Assembly: GCA_965222505.1 (NCBI GenBank)
Contig: OZ244956.1
Coordinates: forward strand, 5,208,001 to 5,272,000
Direction of reading: 5' to 3'
Source of the DNA: G965222505 sp965222505
GTDB lineage: Bacteria; Bacteroidota; Rhodothermia; Rhodothermales; DATKEJ01
DNA length: 64,000 bases
Part shown: positions 61,553 through 64,000 of the stretch, one piece after another
How the letters are laid out: each line of letters starts with the position of its first letter
Position numbering within the stretch: position 1 is the stretch's first letter
Position numbers and translations under genes: made by a program
Notes under the pieces: generated by a model
Database searches by the model: none
What the model was told of the DNA's origin: nothing
What the model saw: the letters and a program-made list of their open reading frames with translations, nothing else

Positions 61553-62658
61553 AAATTTTATACATCATTACCGCACCTGACCGCGGGGGAGCACAAACCC
61601 ATGTGCTGGACCTCATCAGTCAATTATACCACTCAATCGAGGTTGAGTTGGCTACGGGTGGCGAGGGGTTTCTCACCGAAGCCGTCCGGGCGCTGGGGGT
61701 AAAGGTACATCTGGTTCCGACGTTGGTTCGGCCCATTCGCCCCCACAAAGACATTCGGTTGGTGCGAGACCTGGGGCAACTCATCCAAGAGGTACAACCC
61801 GATCTGGTCCATTGCCACTCCACCAAGGCTGGATTGGTTGGCCGGCTTGCTGCCCATAAGAAGTCTGTACCCGGCCTGGTGACCATTCATGGCTGGACGT
61901 TTTCAGATGGGTTTGGGCAGTTGCAGCGCAATACAGGGCGTTTTTTAGAACGGTATGTTGCGGGCTTTGGACAGCATATTATTGTCGTGGCCGATGCGCA
62001 AAAGGAATTAGCCCTGGCGCATAAGATCGCTTCTCCAAATCAACTGGTCACGATACACAATGGCATTTTGGATCATGAGGCCCGAGCGCTGCCCGGCGAG
62101 TCCGTGATTGTGCCCCGGATTATCATGGTGGCCCGTTTTCAAAAGCCCAAGGACCATCTCTTTGCCGTTCGAGCCCTTGCCGGCGTTGACGTTCCGTGGG
62201 AACTGGAATTTGTCGGGGACGGGCCACTCGAAGCTGAAGTGAAAGAGGAGGTTAACCGGCTGAACCTCTCAAAACGCGTGCGGTTTATGGGAAATCGGGA
62301 CGATGTACCCGAACGGTTGGCACAGGCCCATATATTTCTGTTAGCCTCCAATTCCGAGGCTTTTCCGCTGAGCATTTTGGAAGGCATGCGGGCGGGCTTG
62401 CCCGTGATTTCTTCCAATGTGGGTGGCGTGGCCGAAAGCGTGATCGAGTCTGAAACAGGGTTCCTCTTTGAGCGGAGAGATATGGAGATCCTGCGTACGC
62501 GATTGAGGGCGTGTCTGTCTGATCCTGCCTTAAGAGCAGCGATGGGCGCTGCCGGACGGCGTCGTTTTGAAACGCATTTTACCCAGCAACGGATGATCGA
62601 AAAGACCCTGGAAATGTACGAGGCCTGTATCCAGTCCCCGGTCGTCTTGAGTGCCTAA
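61549..62658 (+). CDS. GT4 family glycosyltransferase 3
   Basis: A 369-residue GT-B enzyme. LKILYIITAPDRGGAQTHVL is the typical start of this subgroup (N-acetylgalactosamine/PelF-like relatives); the donor half holds IIMVARFQKPKDHLFAV and LLASNSEAFPLSILEGMRAG. I place the start at TTG 61549, whose last two bases overlap the previous stop (TTGA); an earlier TTG at 61501 would add 16 residues without features. It ends 10 bp before a minus-strand gene. Likely makes or extends a surface glycan. Confidence 0.9.
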   Translation: MKILYIITAPDRGGAQTHVLDLISQLYHSIEVELATGGEGFLTEAVRALGVKVHLVPTLVRPIRPHKDIRLVRDLGQLIQEVQPDLVHCHSTKAGLVGRLAAHKKSVPGLVTIHGWTFSDGFGQLQRNTGRFLERYVAGFGQHIIVVADAQKELALAHKIASPNQLVTIHNGILDHEARALPGESVIVPRIIMVARFQKPKDHLFAVRALAGVDVPWELEFVGDGPLEAEVKEEVNRLNLSKRVRFMGNRDDVPERLAQAHIFLLASNSEAFPLSILEGMRAGLPVISSNVGGVAESVIESETGFLFERRDMEILRTRLRACLSDPALRAAMGAAGRRRFETHFTQQRMIEKTLEMYEACIQSPVVLSA

Positions 62659-62668
62659 TCGTCTCGCA

Positions 62669-62947
62669 CTACGTTCGATCTGCAAAGAAGAAGTACAGGA
62701 AGAAACCCAGGACCGGGAAGGCCACGATCAAAATGATCCAGAATAATTTACCCAATAAGGAACGACGGCTTCCAAGCACTTCAATGACGGCGATGATGTC
62801 CATGACCAGGATGATCAGGCCACAACATCCAAATCCAAACGGGGTATCCCAGCGGTCCATCAGGGTTGGTCCACCACACCCCGAAAGCAGGAGCACGGTA
62901 GCCAAACCGAAAAACCAAGAAAAGACGGAAGCGAGTCGGACGTTCAT
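62669..62947 (-). CDS. PLDc_N-like small membrane protein
   Basis: A 92-residue protein with two or three membrane helices. The first is a lipoprotein-like signal ending in LLLSGC, and the second half (GLIILVMDIIAVIEVLGSRR, then SLLGKLFWIILIVAFPVLGF) follows the pattern of phospholipase D N-terminal (PLDc_N) modules, small membrane proteins found alone or before PLD enzymes. No PLD gene adjoins. The next minus-strand gene, 38 bp upstream, is of the same general type. Confidence 0.75.
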   Translation of the reverse strand: MNVRLASVFSWFFGLATVLLLSGCGGPTLMDRWDTPFGFGCCGLIILVMDIIAVIEVLGSRRSLLGKLFWIILIVAFPVLGFFLYFFFADRT

Positions 62948-62985
62948 GACGTTTGGAATGAATCGGTTGAGTGTTGCACAAGGGG

Positions 62986-63243
62986 TTAGCTTGAGGATCT
63001 GACCTTCTTTTGGCCCCAGAAGAAGTAAATCGCTACACCAACCACAGGGACCAGGATGAGCAAGGTGAAAAGCACTTTCACGCCTGCCGCGAGGTAACTT
63101 TTCCAGATCGCCAGGGTCGCCAAAATCGACAGGACGGCATTAAAAACAGCCAGGGCCGCAAGCAATACCGCTTTTGCCAGGGCCACTAATCCAATAGCGA
63201 ATAAACTGGAGCCAAGGAAGGGCGCAACTAACGTCATCAACAT
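62986..63243 (-). CDS. small membrane protein, PLDc_N-like
   Basis: An 85-residue protein, almost all hydrophobic, with three helices (about 8-25, 28-48, 55-75) and a short basic tail (WGQKKVRSSS). Its last helix (VLFTLLILVPVVGVAIYFFW) resembles the end of the neighbouring PLDc_N-like protein. Function unknown. The two genes probably form a small minus-strand operon. Confidence 0.7.
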   Translation of the reverse strand: MLMTLVAPFLGSSLFAIGLVALAKAVLLAALAVFNAVLSILATLAIWKSYLAAGVKVLFTLLILVPVVGVAIYFFWGQKKVRSSS

Positions 63244-63325
63244 GATTCTGATCGGGTTGGATCAATAAGAGAACAACAACAGCTTTGCTTACGGTGGCAT
63301 TCCTGACAGGGTTGCACCCGCAAGT

Positions 63326-63345
63326 ATAGAATGAAACGATTCTAT
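63326..63345. terminator. small hairpin upstream of dusB
   Basis: ATAGAAT (63326-63332) pairs with ATTCTAT (63339-63345) around GAAACG; GGTTTTTG follows on the plus strand. It might end any read-through into dusB or be a leader structure. Weak evidence. Confidence 0.35.
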
Positions 63346-63399
63346 GGTTTTTGAGTTGATGGATGGCAAACCCCTATTTCGCGGGAAGACCCTGAATTT

Positions 63400-64000
63400 A
63401 TGCGTATTGGCCCCATTAATCTGGGCAAAAGGCCCCTGTTCCTGGCTCCCATGGAGGATGTGAGTGATCCCCCGTTTCGCGTTTTGTGTAAACGGTATGG
63501 GGCAGATATGCTATATACCGAATTTATCTCCTCTTCAGGTCTGGTCTATGAAGCGGGCCAATCGCTTCAAAAGTTGGAGTTTTATGAGGAAGAACGCCCT
63601 GTGGGTATTCAGATCTTCGGTGGTGATATTGAACAAGTGCGAGCGGCAACCCAAATGGTGGACGCTGCCGAGCCAGACCTGATTGACATCAACTACGGCT
63701 GCCCTGTCAAAAAAGTGGTATGCCGTGACGGAGGGGCCGGTATCCTCCGTAACCTTCCCAAGATGGAAGCGCTGACCTGTGCCGTCATCGAAGGGGCCAC
63801 CCGACCTGTGACCGTTAAAACCCGGCTCGGCTGGAATGATGCCAGTATCCAAATCCTGGAAGTCGCCCGGATGTTGGAAGCTGTTGGTGTGCAGGCCCTG
63901 GCTGTGCACGCACGTACCCGAAAGCAGATGTATAAGGGCGAGGCCCGTTGGGCGTGGCTCCGGCGTATCAAAGAAGAAAGCGGGATTCAAATTCCCTTGA
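63400..64000 (+). CDS. dusB: tRNA-dihydrouridine synthase DusB-like (partial, 3' end missing)
   Basis: The frame from ATG 63400 runs open to the window end, 200 residues so far. It starts MRIGPINLGKRPLFLAPMED, includes VSDPPFRVLCKRYGADMLYT, the flavin strand GIQIFGGD, and the catalytic-cysteine motif INYGCPVKKVV. Next are TVKTRLGWND and AVHARTRKQMYKGEARW, fixing the TIM barrel with FMN. It would reduce uridine to dihydrouridine in tRNA. The start follows 156 bp of non-coding DNA. Confidence 0.93.
   Translation, partial: MRIGPINLGKRPLFLAPMEDVSDPPFRVLCKRYGADMLYTEFISSSGLVYEAGQSLQKLEFYEEERPVGIQIFGGDIEQVRAATQMVDAAEPDLIDINYGCPVKKVVCRDGGAGILRNLPKMEALTCAVIEGATRPVTVKTRLGWNDASIQILEVARMLEAVGVQALAVHARTRKQMYKGEARWAWLRRIKEESGIQIPL

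Noticed and set aside
1..64000. CRISPR array, tRNA, rRNA, prophage or integrative element
   Set aside because: No regularly spaced direct repeats, no tRNA T-loop/anticodon patterns, and no integrase, phage structural or conjugation genes were found; the only mobile gene is the IS982-like transposase.

Overview
The window reads as chromosomal DNA of a Gram-negative member of the Rhodothermota/Bacteroidota side of the FCB group. The main pointers are a protein with a type IX secretion (T9SS) C-terminal sorting tail (55200-56378), a Bat aerotolerance cluster (DUF58, BatD-like, BatA, BatB, BatC-like), a DUF4199 membrane protein, lipoproteins with short lipoboxes, a TamB-type outer-membrane biogenesis protein, moderately high GC by eye, and few strong Shine-Dalgarno sites. 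No rRNA, tRNA or CRISPR array was seen. About 50 genes are supported. The first and last bases cut through ordinary chromosomal context, and the final gene (dusB-like) runs off the 3' end.

Layout. 31-5132 (mostly minus strand): VKOR-DsbA disulfide enzyme, DJ-1/PfpI lipoprotein, an orphan GT-A-like protein, a P1-family peptidase behind a small acidic protein. 5357-8631 (plus): RecQ helicase and two lipoproteins. 8655-15754 (minus): a PQQ-dehydrogenase/PKD/cytochrome c fusion, an epimerase-hydrolase fusion, an FMN reductase, a MarR regulator with a visible operator, a DUF3467 protein and cystathionine beta-synthase. 16010-18523: Lon protease. 18586-20448: NagZ-like GH3. 20565-25911 (plus): CPBP protease, then a DegT aminotransferase / heparinase II-III-like / aldehyde dehydrogenase run. 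25915-30479: DUF4199 protein, one complete IS982-like insertion sequence with terminal inverted repeats and a 6-bp target duplication, an overlapping small-protein/nucleotidyltransferase pair that looks like a toxin-antitoxin module, a proline-rich mini-ORF and a TPR membrane protein. 31028-32869: MsbA-like ABC exporter.

35412-47464 (minus) is one long, tightly packed run: two tandem paralogous membrane proteins, DUF58, BatD-like, a sirtuin deacylase, BatA, BatB, a Q-rich BatC-like TPR protein and TamB. It is followed by a CDP-paratose-epimerase-like SDR and a GT4 glycosyltransferase. The sirtuin inside the Bat genes and the lack of an adjacent MoxR ATPase are notable. Divergently, 47661-55089 (plus) carries an RND efflux adaptor and two RND permeases with no TolC partner; a 19-bp palindrome sits in the shared promoter region. 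55200-58812 (minus): T9SS cargo, an NTF2-like secreted protein and an ENPP-type phosphodiesterase lipoprotein. 59115-62658 (plus): three consecutive GT4 glycosyltransferases, then two PLDc_N-like mini membrane proteins (minus) and dusB.

Beyond the genes, the intergenic regions hold at least two families of dispersed hairpin repeats: a 77-bp element with inverted ends (copies at 13272 and 57475) and an element containing GCGTGAGTCGCTT (copies near 2082, 5258 and 21401). There are also several perfect palindromes placed as operators or terminators would be. The least explained stretch is 28414-31027: a proline-rich mini-ORF, an orphan TPR membrane protein and a structured gene-free 0.55 kb. Names and functions come from motif recognition only; no database search was possible.
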